Shown: positions 1 through 7,392 of the stretch, in pieces | How the letters are laid out: each line of letters begins with the position of its first letter | How positions within the stretch are numbered: the stretch's first letter is position 1 | NCBI GenBank assembly: GCA_019117125.1 | Contig: DXAL01000039.1 | Span: 1 to 36,067, forward strand | From: Candidatus Mediterraneibacter merdipullorum | GTDB lineage: Bacteria; Bacillota; Clostridia; Lachnospirales; Lachnospiraceae | DNA: 36,067 nt | Direction: 5' to 3' | Translations under genes and position numbers: made by a program | The notes under the pieces: generated by a model | What the model was told of the DNA's origin: nothing | What the model saw: the letters and a program-made list of their open reading frames with translations, nothing else | Database searches by the model: none

Positions 1-208
1 TATATAGACTACTACAATAACGAGAGGATCCAGGTTAAAACAAAATGGATGCCACCCGCTAAGTACAGGGAAGCATCCATGTGTTAGTCGTAACCATAAA
101 TCAATGTGTCCAGGATTCTGGGTACATATCAGGATAGGACGGCTTACAAAATGTAACTGTTGATTCGCCGGATCGGGTAGCTTGCACCTACCTGTCGGCT
201 GTCTTGCT
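1..208 (-). ncRNA. Candidate structured non-coding RNA or leader, cut by the window edge
   Basis: No credible reading frame is seen on either strand here, but a strong leftward promoter (215-242) points into it. On the minus strand the RNA would form an extended stem-loop at 166-199, with GCCG/CGGC outer pairs around a GGTAG...CTACC hairpin (176-192). A second hairpin at 45-80 has arms ATGGATGC/GCATCCAT, inner CCC/GGG pairs and the ten-base loop gctaagtaca (58-67, plus strand). The same ten bases recur at 206-215, at the transcript start. It may be a free-standing small RNA or the leader of a gene left of the window. I considered the 6S and raiA RNA families but cannot match their conserved cores from memory. 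Confidence 0.4.
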
Positions 209-214
209 AAGTAC

Positions 215-242
215 ATTATAGCAAATGCGCTTAAAAAGTCAA
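215..242 (-). promoter_or_regulatory. Sigma-A type promoter, leftward
   Basis: Read on the minus strand, TTGACT (237-242) and a perfect TATAAT (215-220) are separated by 16 bases. Transcription would start near 208 and run off the left edge of the window. It is one of the best promoter matches in the window, although no protein-coding gene follows it here. Confidence 0.7.
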
Positions 243-307
243 CCGCCCCAGTGCGGCACCGCCGAATGTGCTTCTTTCACTGGCGTCTTTATTAAAAGCA
301 TCCTATT

Positions 308-511
308 TCACTGTATCTTTTCCCCTTCGCAATTTTGCCAATCTTCACAGAACTGTTCATAGAGTCAGTGTACAAAGGGGCAATACGGTCGCTCATCATC
401 TTTTTCAATTCTCATTAGAACTTGATAATGAGACCCTGTAAGTTTAAAAGGAATATTTACTTTATCCAATTGTGCAGACTGCGTCTGCATAATTGATATC
501 AAATTAAACAT
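308..511 (-). pseudogene. Small degraded reading frame with an internal stop
   Basis: On the minus strand a protein-like frame starts at ATG 511 (MFNLISIMQTQSAQLDKVN...) and reaches TGA at 365-367. After that stop the same frame continues with a plausible peptide (LYEQFCEDWQNCEGEKIQ) to a second TGA at 308-310. The frame is also open upstream of 511 to about 590, back to the tRNA terminator. I do not recognise the family. It may be a remnant of a longer gene with a nonsense mutation, or chance. No good ribosome binding site precedes 511. Confidence 0.25.
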
Positions 512-531
512 ACCGGAATTATCAAGTGTAA

Positions 532-561
532 ATAGCCACTCCTTTTGAGGGGAATGGCTAT
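532..561. repeat. Short inverted repeat
   Basis: ATAGCCA at 532-538 pairs with TGGCTAT at 555-561, with partial pairing of the bases inside. It lies between the tRNA terminator and the degraded ORF. No function is evident. Confidence 0.35.
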
Positions 562-573
562 GTAAATGGGCAT

Positions 574-605
574 AAAAAACCTCACATTACATATGTAACA
601 TGAGG
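574..605 (-). terminator. Rho-independent terminator of the tRNA operon
   Basis: On the minus strand, arms CCTCA/TGAGG and TTACAT/ATGTAA form a near-continuous hairpin (580-605) followed by six T (574-579). It lies just downstream of tRNA-Asn. Confidence 0.8.
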
Positions 606-613
606 CTTCTAAG

Positions 614-686
614 CTCCCCCTGTTGGACTTGAACCAACGACACTTCGGTTAACAGCCGAATGCTCTACCGACTGAGCTAAGGAGGA
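614..686 (-). tRNA. tRNA-Asn (anticodon GTT)
   Basis: This is a 73-nt cloverleaf on the minus strand. The acceptor stem is TCCTCCT/AGGGGGA, with D-loop TTAGCTCAGTCGG, anticodon loop CTGTTAA and T-arm GGTTCAAGTCC. The discriminator base is G. The 3' CCA is not encoded, so it must be added after transcription. It is the second tRNA of a two-gene operon with tRNA-Ala and is followed directly by a terminator. Confidence 0.95.
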
Positions 687-704
687 ATATTCTGTTTTGC
701 GAAT

Positions 705-844
705 CTTGCGCCCTGTCGCATCGTCCGCACTGCGTGGAGCTCAAACCCTTCGGCTTTTCGCTCACGGGCTTGCGCCCTATGGATAAAAGCAAATGAAATC
801 CCACTCTTATGCAAGCATAAATGGTCTTTCATTTGCTTTTATCC
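705..844. repeat. Palindromic spacer element between the two tRNA genes
   Basis: An 18-bp perfect inverted repeat (781-798, ggataaaagcaaatgaaa, and 827-844) encloses a second hairpin, ttatgc-aa-gcataa (807-820). Upstream, cttgcgccct occurs as a direct repeat at 705-714 and 769-778. The element fills the tRNA spacer and has no reading frame. In the transcript it would form a long hairpin, perhaps used in processing the tRNA precursor, or it may be a small mobile palindrome (MITE or REP type). Confidence 0.6.
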
Positions 845-863
845 GCAGTGCTTTATGCTGACG

Positions 864-936
864 TGGAGAATACGAGAGTCGAACTCGTGACCTCCTGCTT
901 GCAAGGCAGGCGCTCTCCCAACTGAGCTAATCCCCC
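864..936 (-). tRNA. tRNA-Ala (anticodon TGC)
   Basis: This is a 73-nt cloverleaf on the minus strand. The acceptor stem is GGGGGAT/ATTCTCC with wobble pairs, the D-arm is TAGCTCAGTTGGGAGAGC, the anticodon loop is CTTGCAA and the T-arm contains GAGTTCGACTC. The discriminator is A and CCA is not encoded. It is the first tRNA after the promoter at 963-991. Confidence 0.95.
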
Positions 937-962
937 AGAAATGTTCTCGTAAGAACTTTTAT

Positions 963-991
963 AAAATACCACATTTCCACACTACTGTCAA
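963..991 (-). promoter_or_regulatory. Promoter of the tRNA operon
   Basis: On the minus strand, TTGACA (986-991) and TATTTT (963-968) are spaced by 17 bases, immediately upstream of tRNA-Ala. Confidence 0.75.
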
Positions 992-1048
992 TATTTTATT
1001 GGAAAACTGTTGGCAAAACCATGTGGACCATGTGGAAAAATTCTTATC

Positions 1049-1081
1049 AAAACCGGAAGGGCCCGCCAAAATCCCTTCCGG
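1049..1081 (-). terminator. Terminator after the cvpA-like gene
   Basis: A 9-bp stem, CCGGAAGGG/CCCTTCCGG (1053-1061 with 1073-1081), is followed on the minus strand by TTTT. It lies 18 bases downstream of the stop of the CvpA-family gene. Confidence 0.75.
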
Positions 1082-1098
1082 CCAGATGACCCCTCCGC

Positions 1099-1917
1099 CT
1101 AAAATCCGAGCAGCCGGATAAGGAGCGGATTGGTATTATACAGAAACTGGAGGACGCTGCTCTTCTCCACCATCTCAAAGCACGCCATGCCTGTCTCTGT
1201 CGTATATGCAAGCGTCATCACCAGAAAGCCGAGCCAGACGATGACGATTGCCAGCACCAGGCCCAGCGCGCCGCCGGCGATATGGTTCACCAGTCCCAGT
1301 ACCGGGAGCTCCCCGATGATATTTACCGCGAACATCAGCGCCTTTACGATGATGATGGCAAGGAGGAATGTCACGAGGAAAGAGATGAGCTTGAGCACGA
1401 GCCTTGCCATATACGCAGCGACATAATGGGGGAAATCCTGCACGCCCAGCTCGCTGTATATCGTGCTGTTATTGTTCTCGATGAGTTCATCCTTTAAGAA
1501 CTGCGGCATGGGCGCATTTTCAATCTCCGCAATCTGTGTATCTTTCGGGATTTCTCCGATTATGTTCAGGATATCGTCCGTTGTGATGCCGAGCAGGTCC
1601 AAATCCAGATCGCCCAGGTTTTCCAGCTGTTCCGGTGAAAGGTTCTCAAACGGCGTCCCGCTCAGGTCATACTGCCCGAGGTCTTCCTGGGTGATATCCG
1701 GAATGAATGCCTCCACGATTCGCGTTTCAATATAATCGTCCACCGGCGTGTACTTTTCCAGGGCGTCCGCCACGTAGGGCGAGAGGAAGAGCACGATGAC
1801 CAGTGTGAGGACGGTCGACAGCAGGGAAATCCCCAGTTTCAGGAACCCTCTCACATAGCCGACTGCCACGCAGACAAGAAAAATCGTTGCAACAATGATT
1901 AAAAGCCAGTTATCCAT
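1099..1917 (-). CDS. CvpA family membrane protein
   Basis: The 272-residue protein has two N-terminal membrane segments (about 4-24 and 30-50), a long acidic extracytoplasmic stretch (about 55-165) and two C-terminal membrane segments (about 178-205 and 213-240). The opening MDNWLLIIVATIFLVCVAVGY, with a GYxRGF motif after the first segment, is typical of the CvpA (colicin V production) family. CvpA proteins are linked to envelope homeostasis, but their biochemical role is unsettled. The inserted acidic domain makes it longer than the usual 160-180 residues of CvpA. The start has AGGAGA 6-7 bases upstream, overlapping the stop of the DUF5711 gene 8 bases away, so the two are surely co-transcribed. 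Confidence 0.8.
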   Translation of the reverse strand: MDNWLLIIVATIFLVCVAVGYVRGFLKLGISLLSTVLTLVIVLFLSPYVADALEKYTPVDDYIETRIVEAFIPDITQEDLGQYDLSGTPFENLSPEQLENLGDLDLDLLGITTDDILNIIGEIPKDTQIAEIENAPMPQFLKDELIENNNSTIYSELGVQDFPHYVAAYMARLVLKLISFLVTFLLAIIIVKALMFAVNIIGELPVLGLVNHIAGGALGLVLAIVIVWLGFLVMTLAYTTETGMACFEMVEKSSVLQFLYNTNPLLIRLLGF

Positions 1918-1925
1918 AATCTCTC

Positions 1926-3122
1926 CTATTTCGTCAGATAAATCACACGCAATTCATCGACGTTCATCACATAGTATCTGTTTACTCCGAACGCCCGGAA
2001 CATCTCCAGCACTTCCCCGTCCAGGCTGCCGTCATATTTCAGTATCCCGGTGGCTGTGACGATGCAGCACCTCTCGCCTTCATACAGGATGACTTCATCC
2101 CCGTCCAGCTTCACATGGCTGTATTTCCCCGGAATCTCCCTGCTCACCACCTGCTCGCCGAGCCGGTTGTACAGCCGCAGTTCATACCCCGACTTTTCCT
2201 GATTCAGGAGCACGAACCCGATATACTGGTCCGAGTGGAACACACTCTGTATCTCCTGCGGCATCTCGATTTCTTTTTCCACTTCCGGCGTGCCGGACAT
2301 CCGGTAGATGACGAACCGGTCGTCGCCCACTGCCACAGCGCGGTCCGCCTCCATGAAAAAGAGCTCCGCCATGACTGTATCGTCATATTCCCCGGAAAAT
2401 ATGATATTGTCCGGTCTGCTCTGTCCTTCTTCCCCGAAATCATAATAGATGACTTTCGAGCGGATGCCGGTGCTGCCCACGGACAGATAGGACACTGCCA
2501 GGATATTTCCGTCGTCTGAAAGTTCCAGCGCTGTGGGATACCCCATGGCTCCCGGCGATACCTGAAGCTCCACCAGGATATTTCCTGTCGCATCATAGGT
2601 GATGATGGTCGGTGTATCTTCATTTCTCAGTATCACGCTGATGATTCCCTTATCGGAGACCGCCATCTTCTCAATGGGAAGCGTCGTCTCTATCTCTCCG
2701 GTCAGACCGTCTTCCGAAAATACGAGGATGTCATTCCCGCCGCTGTCCGCCACCGCGAAAGCATCTTCTTTCACCGTGATAACGGGATTCTTGAGCTGGG
2801 TGGGCTGTATCCACTGCTCCTCGTTCTTCCGGTTTAAAAATGCCACTCCGTCCCGGTTGTACCGGACAATCCCGCCGGCAAACTGCGCATAGCCGCTCGG
2901 GTCGGAAATATCGCTCTCATACTCGGATGATATGCGGGCATGTCCGTAGGACTGGTTCTTCATTAAAAGATAGGTCCCGCACACCGCCAGTATCAGCAGC
3001 ACTGCGACTACAAGCACCCGGCGTATCTTTGCCCGCCGGAACCTGCGCACCTTTTTCACGATTTCGCTCAGGTCGTCCGGAGCTTTTAAAATCCTGAGAT
3101 AAGGTTTTTTCTTTTGCGCCAT
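1926..3122 (-). CDS. DUF5711 family membrane-anchored protein
   Basis: This 398-residue protein has a basic cytoplasmic N-terminus (about 1-34), one membrane segment (35-54) and a large extracytoplasmic region. That region has repeated beta-rich units of the kind seen in beta-propellers (FAVADSGGNDILVFSEDG, ILAVSYLSVG). The overall pattern fits DUF5711, a Lachnospiraceae family of unknown function. By topology it may be a surface sensor or scaffold. The start at 3122 has AAGGGG 7 bases upstream. It is co-transcribed with the CvpA-family gene and has its own promoter at 3243-3271. Confidence 0.75.
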   Translation of the reverse strand: MAQKKKPYLRILKAPDDLSEIVKKVRRFRRAKIRRVLVVAVLLILAVCGTYLLMKNQSYGHARISSEYESDISDPSGYAQFAGGIVRYNRDGVAFLNRKNEEQWIQPTQLKNPVITVKEDAFAVADSGGNDILVFSEDGLTGEIETTLPIEKMAVSDKGIISVILRNEDTPTIITYDATGNILVELQVSPGAMGYPTALELSDDGNILAVSYLSVGSTGIRSKVIYYDFGEEGQSRPDNIIFSGEYDDTVMAELFFMEADRAVAVGDDRFVIYRMSGTPEVEKEIEMPQEIQSVFHSDQYIGFVLLNQEKSGYELRLYNRLGEQVVSREIPGKYSHVKLDGDEVILYEGERCCIVTATGILKYDGSLDGEVLEMFRAFGVNRYYVMNVDELRVIYLTK

Positions 3123-3242
3123 ATAGTTCCCCTTATTTCTGTCGTAATCAGATCATCTCCGTAGCCTGCCGGCACCGTCCCGGCACTGCCGGGCAGACCG
3201 GCGCCATCGGTCCGGACTGCGCATCCGCGCAATTATTCAGAT

Positions 3243-3271
3243 ATTATACCATGCTTTTACGGCAATAGCAA
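3243..3271 (-). promoter_or_regulatory. Promoter for the DUF5711-cvpA pair
   Basis: On the minus strand a perfect TATAAT (3243-3248), extended by TGG, lies 17 bases from TTGCTA (3266-3271). The -35 box lies inside the last codons of the LysM gene. The leader to the DUF5711 start is about 110 bases and GC-rich, with CCGG-type hairpins. Confidence 0.5.
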
Positions 3272-4519
3272 TTTTTGCCCCACATAAATGAGATTCCCGT
3301 CGGAAATCCCGTTCATCCGGCAGATGGCGTCCACATGGGTGACATCGCCGTACATCTTCTGGCTGATGATGGCGAGGGTATCTCCCTCTTCCACCGTATA
3401 TACGCCGTCGCTCCCGTTTGTTCCGGAGAAAGCCGCGCCGGCTGATCCTGCGCTGCCCGTCCCGGCGGAAGAGGCAGTGCCGGAAGAAGCGTCAGTGCCG
3501 GAACGTCCGGCGTCCCCGCTTCCCTCTCCCAAAGTCTGTCCGCCATCGGTCCCGTCCGCCGTCCCAGGCTGTACCCCTTCGGTCCCGTCCGCCGTCCCGG
3601 GCTGTACTCCCTGACCGTCTGCCGCCTCATCCTGCCCGACGGCCTGTCCATCCGGCATGCCGCTCTTTTCCTGGTCGTCCTGTCCGCCGGATGTAACCGC
3701 CGTCACGGAGCCGCTCGTCTCCTGGGTCTTTCCCGCACCCGATGTATCGGCGAGGGTCTCCAGCGTGCTCTGGACCGATTTCATCCGGTCAAAGCTGTTC
3801 AGCGTGGACACCCCCATGATGATGAGGACCAAGACGAGGCAGGCGCTCACCGCATACATCATGCCTCCTGTCTTTCTGCCTTTTTTGCGCTCCCCCCGCT
3901 TTCTAACCATATTACGAAAGTCCTGTGCAGCCCGATCCTCAACAGTTTCGGCGGAATGCAGCCCATTTTTTTTTCGATTGGCAATCATATAGTTCTGCAT
4001 ACACGGATTTTTCTCATAATACGTGTAATGCCCTCCGATTGCCATCAGGTCATTCATTTTATATGCGAAATAGGTTTCGTCTTTTTCCACAGGGTCCTTC
4101 ATGATAAATATGGTGTTCTTCTTCGGGAATGACTTCCGGTGCAGCCGCACTGTAGATGCATCCGGCATCAGCGGACCTCCCGGATGGACGACGAACCATC
4201 CCAGCAGTTCACCGTCCTCAAAGAACTGCTTGCAGTCCTCATACGCCTGTTTCCATGTCTCTTCGTCCAGCACATATTCATTTCCCGACATCTTCAGTTC
4301 GCGCATCCGGACTGCCCCATATATGTAGACATAATCTTCACCGTCCGTCTGCTGGATATCTCCTATCAGGAATGCCCCGGTCGGCGTCTTCTCCGATGAC
4401 TTTCCGTATTTCTCACACATCTGGGCAAAAAATGTATCTACATAATCCTCCACATATATCCTGGGACTGTCGCTCACATTCCCAATCTGCCGAACATTTT
4501 TTGGTATCTGTCTCTCCAT
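3257..4519 (-). CDS. Membrane-anchored LysM-domain protein
   Basis: The protein is about 420 residues. The N-terminal 190 residues are a folded domain predicted to be cytoplasmic, with segments such as EDYVYIYGAVRM, LLGWFVVHPGG and KKNTIFIMKDP that recall an inactive JAB/MPN fold; this resemblance is tentative. A basic stretch precedes one membrane segment (about 218-240). A Gly/Ser/Thr/Asp-rich linker (about 245-370) leads to a C-terminal LysM peptidoglycan-binding domain (about 373-420, VEEGDTLAIISQKMYG...GQKLLLP). The LysM should sit in the wall. ATG 4519 is preferred over GTG 4531 because the Shine-Dalgarno GTGGAG fits only the ATG. The neighbours are DUF5711 downstream and the transketolase terminator upstream. 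Confidence 0.75.
   Translation of the reverse strand: MERQIPKNVRQIGNVSDSPRIYVEDYVDTFFAQMCEKYGKSSEKTPTGAFLIGDIQQTDGEDYVYIYGAVRMRELKMSGNEYVLDEETWKQAYEDCKQFFEDGELLGWFVVHPGGPLMPDASTVRLHRKSFPKKNTIFIMKDPVEKDETYFAYKMNDLMAIGGHYTYYEKNPCMQNYMIANRKKNGLHSAETVEDRAAQDFRNMVRKRGERKKGRKTGGMMYAVSACLVLVLIIMGVSTLNSFDRMKSVQSTLETLADTSGAGKTQETSGSVTAVTSGGQDDQEKSGMPDGQAVGQDEAADGQGVQPGTADGTEGVQPGTADGTDGGQTLGEGSGDAGRSGTDASSGTASSAGTGSAGSAGAAFSGTNGSDGVYTVEEGDTLAIISQKMYGDVTHVDAICRMNGISDGNLIYVGQKLLLP
3548..3613. repeat. Two-copy 33-bp tandem repeat in the LysM gene
   Basis: ggtcccgtccgcc begins two near-identical 33-bp units (3548 and 3581), encoding two copies of GVQPGTADGT(E/D) in the linker. Expansion of this repeat would change the reach of the LysM domain. 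Confidence 0.7.
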
Positions 4520-4655
4520 GCTATACTCCACCTTCCTGATAAATAAATGATTTTTCCCGGCGTCCCTAAGAGGATAGCACAGGAAAAGAGCCGAATTTAT
4601 CAGTTGGTGTCACATGCGTTCGACAAAAAGCCCGGGCTGTTTCCGGCGGCATAAC

Positions 4656-4706
4656 GTAAAAAGAAAGCAGGCGGTCCTGCGATATCCCCACAGTTCCGTC
4701 TGCTTT
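4656..4706 (-). terminator. Terminator of the transaldolase-transketolase operon
   Basis: On the minus strand, AAAGCAG-CGG (4696-4706) pairs with CCG-CTGCTTT (4664-4674), and CTTTTTAC follows. It lies just after the stop of the transketolase C-terminal gene. Confidence 0.75.
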
Positions 4707-4721
4707 CCTTTTCTCTCATAT

Positions 4722-5672
4722 TCAGTCTGCGCTGTTTACAAAGTCCCTGATTTTTCTGTAGATGCTGTCCGCATCCAGTCCGTATTTTACCAGCAGTTCC
4801 GCTGCCGGTCCGGACTCGCCGAAGGTATCGTTGATGCCGATTTTCAGTACTTTTGTGGGCGCTTTCTCCGCCAGTGCATCGCACACGGCGCTGCCGAGTC
4901 CGCCAATCACGGAATGTTCCTCAACTGTAACGACTTTCCCGGTCTCTTTCGCCGCAGCCACTACCAGGTCCTCATCCAGAGGCTTGATGGTGTGGATGTT
5001 GATGACTTTCGCCCGGATGCCGTCAGCGGCGAGCTTCTCTGCCGCTTCCAGGCAGGCGCTCACCGGAAGTCCGGTGGCGATGACCGCCACATCTTCTCCT
5101 TCTCTTAATGTGACGCCTTTCCCAAGTTCAAACCGGTAATCCTCCCGGTCATTTATTACCGGAACTGCCAGACGCCCGAAGCGCAGGTAAACCGGTCCCA
5201 CATGCTCATACGCCGCTTTTACCGCTGCTTTCGCCTCGATATCGTCGGACGGACAGATGACTGTCATGCCGGGGATGGTGCGCATGAGGGCGATATCCTC
5301 ATTGCACTGATGGCTGGCGCCGTCCTCACCCACGGAAATCCCCGCATGTGTGGCTCCAATCTTCACATTCAGGTGGGGGTAGCCGATGGAGTTCCTCACC
5401 TGCTCAAATGCACGCCCTGCCGCGAACATGGCAAAAGAGCTGGCAAACGGCACCAGTCCTGCCGCAGCAAGTCCTGCCGCCACACCCATCATATTTCCTT
5501 CTGCGATACCGCAGTCGATGAAGCGTTCCGGATGTGCTTTTTTGAACACGCCTGTTTTTGTCGCTTCGGCAAGGTCCGCGTCGAGCACGACCACATCCCC
5601 GTGCTCTGTCCCGAGCTGTGCCAGCGCCTCTCCGTAACTCGCCCTTGTTGCAATCTTCTTTACATCTGACAT
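4722..5672 (-). CDS. Transketolase, C-terminal subunit
   Basis: This 316-residue protein carries the pyrimidine-binding and C-terminal domains of a split transketolase. Landmarks are the N-terminal ATRASYGEALAQLG, the GIAEGNMMGVAAGLA helix with the glutamate that activates thiamine diphosphate (about residue 58), and SVGEDGASHQCNEDIALMR. With the N-terminal subunit it moves two-carbon ketol units between sugar phosphates in the non-oxidative pentose phosphate pathway. The start overlaps the end of the N-subunit gene by 13 bases and has AGGTGA upstream, so the two are translated together, presumably in equal amounts. Confidence 0.93.
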   Translation of the reverse strand: MSDVKKIATRASYGEALAQLGTEHGDVVVLDADLAEATKTGVFKKAHPERFIDCGIAEGNMMGVAAGLAAAGLVPFASSFAMFAAGRAFEQVRNSIGYPHLNVKIGATHAGISVGEDGASHQCNEDIALMRTIPGMTVICPSDDIEAKAAVKAAYEHVGPVYLRFGRLAVPVINDREDYRFELGKGVTLREGEDVAVIATGLPVSACLEAAEKLAADGIRAKVINIHTIKPLDEDLVVAAAKETGKVVTVEEHSVIGGLGSAVCDALAEKAPTKVLKIGINDTFGESGPAAELLVKYGLDADSIYRKIRDFVNSAD

Positions 5673-6496
5673 AACGCTTCACCTGCCTTTTCCAAATCTG
5701 CCATGGCAATCTTGTATTCTTCGTCGTTCGGCGCTTTTCCGTGCCATCCTGCCTGGTTTTCCATAAAGGATACGCCTTTGCCTTTCACGGTCTTTGCGAT
5801 GATGGCGGTGGGCTGTCCTTTGACCGTTTTCGCCTCTTTGAACGCCGCGTCAATCTGGTCGAAGTCATTCCCGTCGATATTGATGACATGGAAGTTGAAT
5901 GCCCTGAATTTCTCATCAATGGGATAGGGAGAATTGACCTCCGTGATGGCTCCGTCTATCTGGAGATTGTTGTTGTCCACAATGACCACCAGGTTGTCCA
6001 GCCTGCGGTGGGCTGCCAGCATTGACGCCTCCCACACCTGTCCTTCCTGTATCTCCCCGTCTCCCAGCAGTGTGTACACCCGGTAGGACGCACCGGTTAT
6101 CTTCGCCGCCAGCGCCATGCCCACTGCTGCGGAAATGCCCTGTCCGAGAGAGCCGGAGGACATGTCCACGCCCGGGATGTGCTTCATGTCCGGATGTCCC
6201 TGCAGGTAGGAGCCGGTATGACGGAGGGTTTTTAAATCTTCCTTCGGGAAATATCCCCGCTCCGCCAGCGCTGCATAGAGTCCCGGCGCCGTGTGCCCCT
6301 TGGACAGTACGAACCGGTCCCTGTCCCCTTTCTTCGGGTCTTTCGGGTCGATGTTCATTTCTTCAAAATACAGATACGTAAAAATCTCTGCCGCCGACAG
6401 AGAACCGCCGGGATGCCCGGCTTTCGCGCTGTGGACCGCCGTCACGATGTCTTTTCGCACTTCGTTGGCAGTCTTCATCAACTTGAGCTTGTCCAT
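5660..6496 (-). CDS. Transketolase, N-terminal subunit
   Basis: This 278-residue protein is the thiamine-diphosphate-binding half of the split transketolase. It has KAGHPGGSLS (about 25-34), LSKGHTAPGLYA (about 64-75), and the cofactor motif GDGEIQEGQVWEAS (145-158) ending in the metal-binding NNN (175-177). The start was placed at ATG 6496 because AAGGAGAGG lies 9 bases upstream; a longer open frame to 6529 would run into the transaldolase gene and adds only basic residues. The gene lies between transaldolase and the C-subunit in one operon. Confidence 0.93.
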   Translation of the reverse strand: MDKLKLMKTANEVRKDIVTAVHSAKAGHPGGSLSAAEIFTYLYFEEMNIDPKDPKKGDRDRFVLSKGHTAPGLYAALAERGYFPKEDLKTLRHTGSYLQGHPDMKHIPGVDMSSGSLGQGISAAVGMALAAKITGASYRVYTLLGDGEIQEGQVWEASMLAAHRRLDNLVVIVDNNNLQIDGAITEVNSPYPIDEKFRAFNFHVINIDGNDFDQIDAAFKEAKTVKGQPTAIIAKTVKGKGVSFMENQAGWHGKAPNDEEYKIAMADLEKAGEALCQM

Positions 6497-6515
6497 GTGT
6501 CTTTGCCTCTCCTTT

Positions 6516-7172
6516 TTATTCCTCGCCAAATACTGCGATGTAGTCTTCCCTGAATTTCCGGATGCCCGCGTCTGTCAGCGGATGATGGGTCATCTGCTCC
6601 AGCACTTTGTACGGTACGGTGGCGATATCTGCACCTGCAAGGGCGCAGTCCGTGATGTGCATGGGGTTGCGGATGCTCGCCGCGATGATTTCCGTCTCAA
6701 TGCCCGCCACGTCAAAAATTTCGGAAATCTCGTTAATAAGGTCCACGCCCCTTACGGAAATGTCATCCAGGCGTCCCAGGAACGGAGATACGTAGGTCGC
6801 GCCCGCCCTTGCAGCGAGGAGCGCCTGGTTCGCCGTGAATATAAGGGTCACATTTGTCTTCACGCCTTCTGCGGAAAGTACCTTGACCGCTTTTAATCCC
6901 TCTGCGGTCATGGGAATCTTTACCACCATGTTCGGGTGAATCTTCGCGATTTCCCGTCCTTCGCGTATCATGCCCTCTGCGTCTGTGGTCGTCGCCCTGA
7001 CTTCCCCGCTGATGGGACCGTCCACGATGGACGCGATTTCTGCGATGACCTCCTCAAATACGCGCCCCTCCTTCGCGATGAGGGACGGGTTGGTGGTGAC
7101 GCCGCAGATGACGCCCATGTCATTCCCTTTGCGGATATCGTCTACATTTGCCGTGTCGATAAAAAATCTCAT
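6516..7172 (-). CDS. Transaldolase, short (TalC/MipB/Fsa-like) type
   Basis: At 218 residues this matches the short transaldolase subfamily. It opens with [16 protein letters not shown] and has [13 protein letters not shown] (about 25-37). The Schiff-base lysine lies in [11 protein letters not shown] (about residue 85), with [22 protein letters not shown] and the closing TIPYK-like [10 protein letters not shown]. It transfers dihydroxyacetone units between sugar phosphates; this subfamily also includes fructose-6-phosphate aldolases, and sequence alone does not decide between them. The start at 7172 follows AAGGAGG by 7 bases. It is the first gene of the operon with split transketolase, behind the strong promoter at 7227-7255. 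Confidence 0.92.
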   Translation of the reverse strand: MRFFIDTANVDDIRKGNDMGVICGVTTNPSLIAKEGRVFEEVIAEIASIVDGPISGEVRATTTDAEGMIREGREIAKIHPNMVVKIPMTAEGLKAVKVLSAEGVKTNVTLIFTANQALLAARAGATYVSPFLGRLDDISVRGVDLINEISEIFDVAGIETEIIAASIRNPMHITDCALAGADIATVPYKVLEQMTHHPLTDAGIRKFREDYIAVFGEE

Positions 7173-7226
7173 CTTGCTTCCTCCTTGGATATGGAAATCT
7201 GATCTGCCGAAACTGTTTCTGTACTG

Positions 7227-7255
7227 ATTATATCGGTAAAAAAAACTGTGGTCAA
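7227..7255 (-). promoter_or_regulatory. Promoter of the transaldolase-transketolase operon
   Basis: On the minus strand, TTGACC (7250-7255) and a perfect TATAAT (7227-7232) are spaced by 17 bases, about 55 bases upstream of the transaldolase start. AACTGT/ACAGTT words recur around it (7211, 7245, 7297, 7350). Confidence 0.8.
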
Positions 7256-7266
7256 CAGCCCTGAAA

Positions 7267-7333
7267 ATTATTAATCCGCAGAACCGCTGATAAAAACAGT
7301 TTATCACGATGATTTCACTTATATGGATTAATA
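7267..7333. promoter_or_regulatory. Candidate operator: nested inverted repeats upstream of transaldolase
   Basis: A 19-bp palindrome (tgataaa-aacag-tttatca, 7288-7306) lies inside a wider 11-bp inverted repeat (attattaatcc 7267-7277 with ggattaataat 7323-7333). It sits between the LacI-type gene and the transaldolase promoter, where such a regulator could act. On the minus strand the outer repeat is followed by TTTT, so it could instead help terminate lacI-type transcription. Confidence 0.45.
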
Positions 7334-7392
7334 ATCAACTCATTTTTTGCCGTAAACAACAGTTTTATTTTTTTGCATGTCACTTTTTATTA

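Noticed and set aside
4600-4884. 94-residue minus-strand frame
   Set aside because: It crosses the transketolase terminator and overlaps the transketolase gene out of frame.
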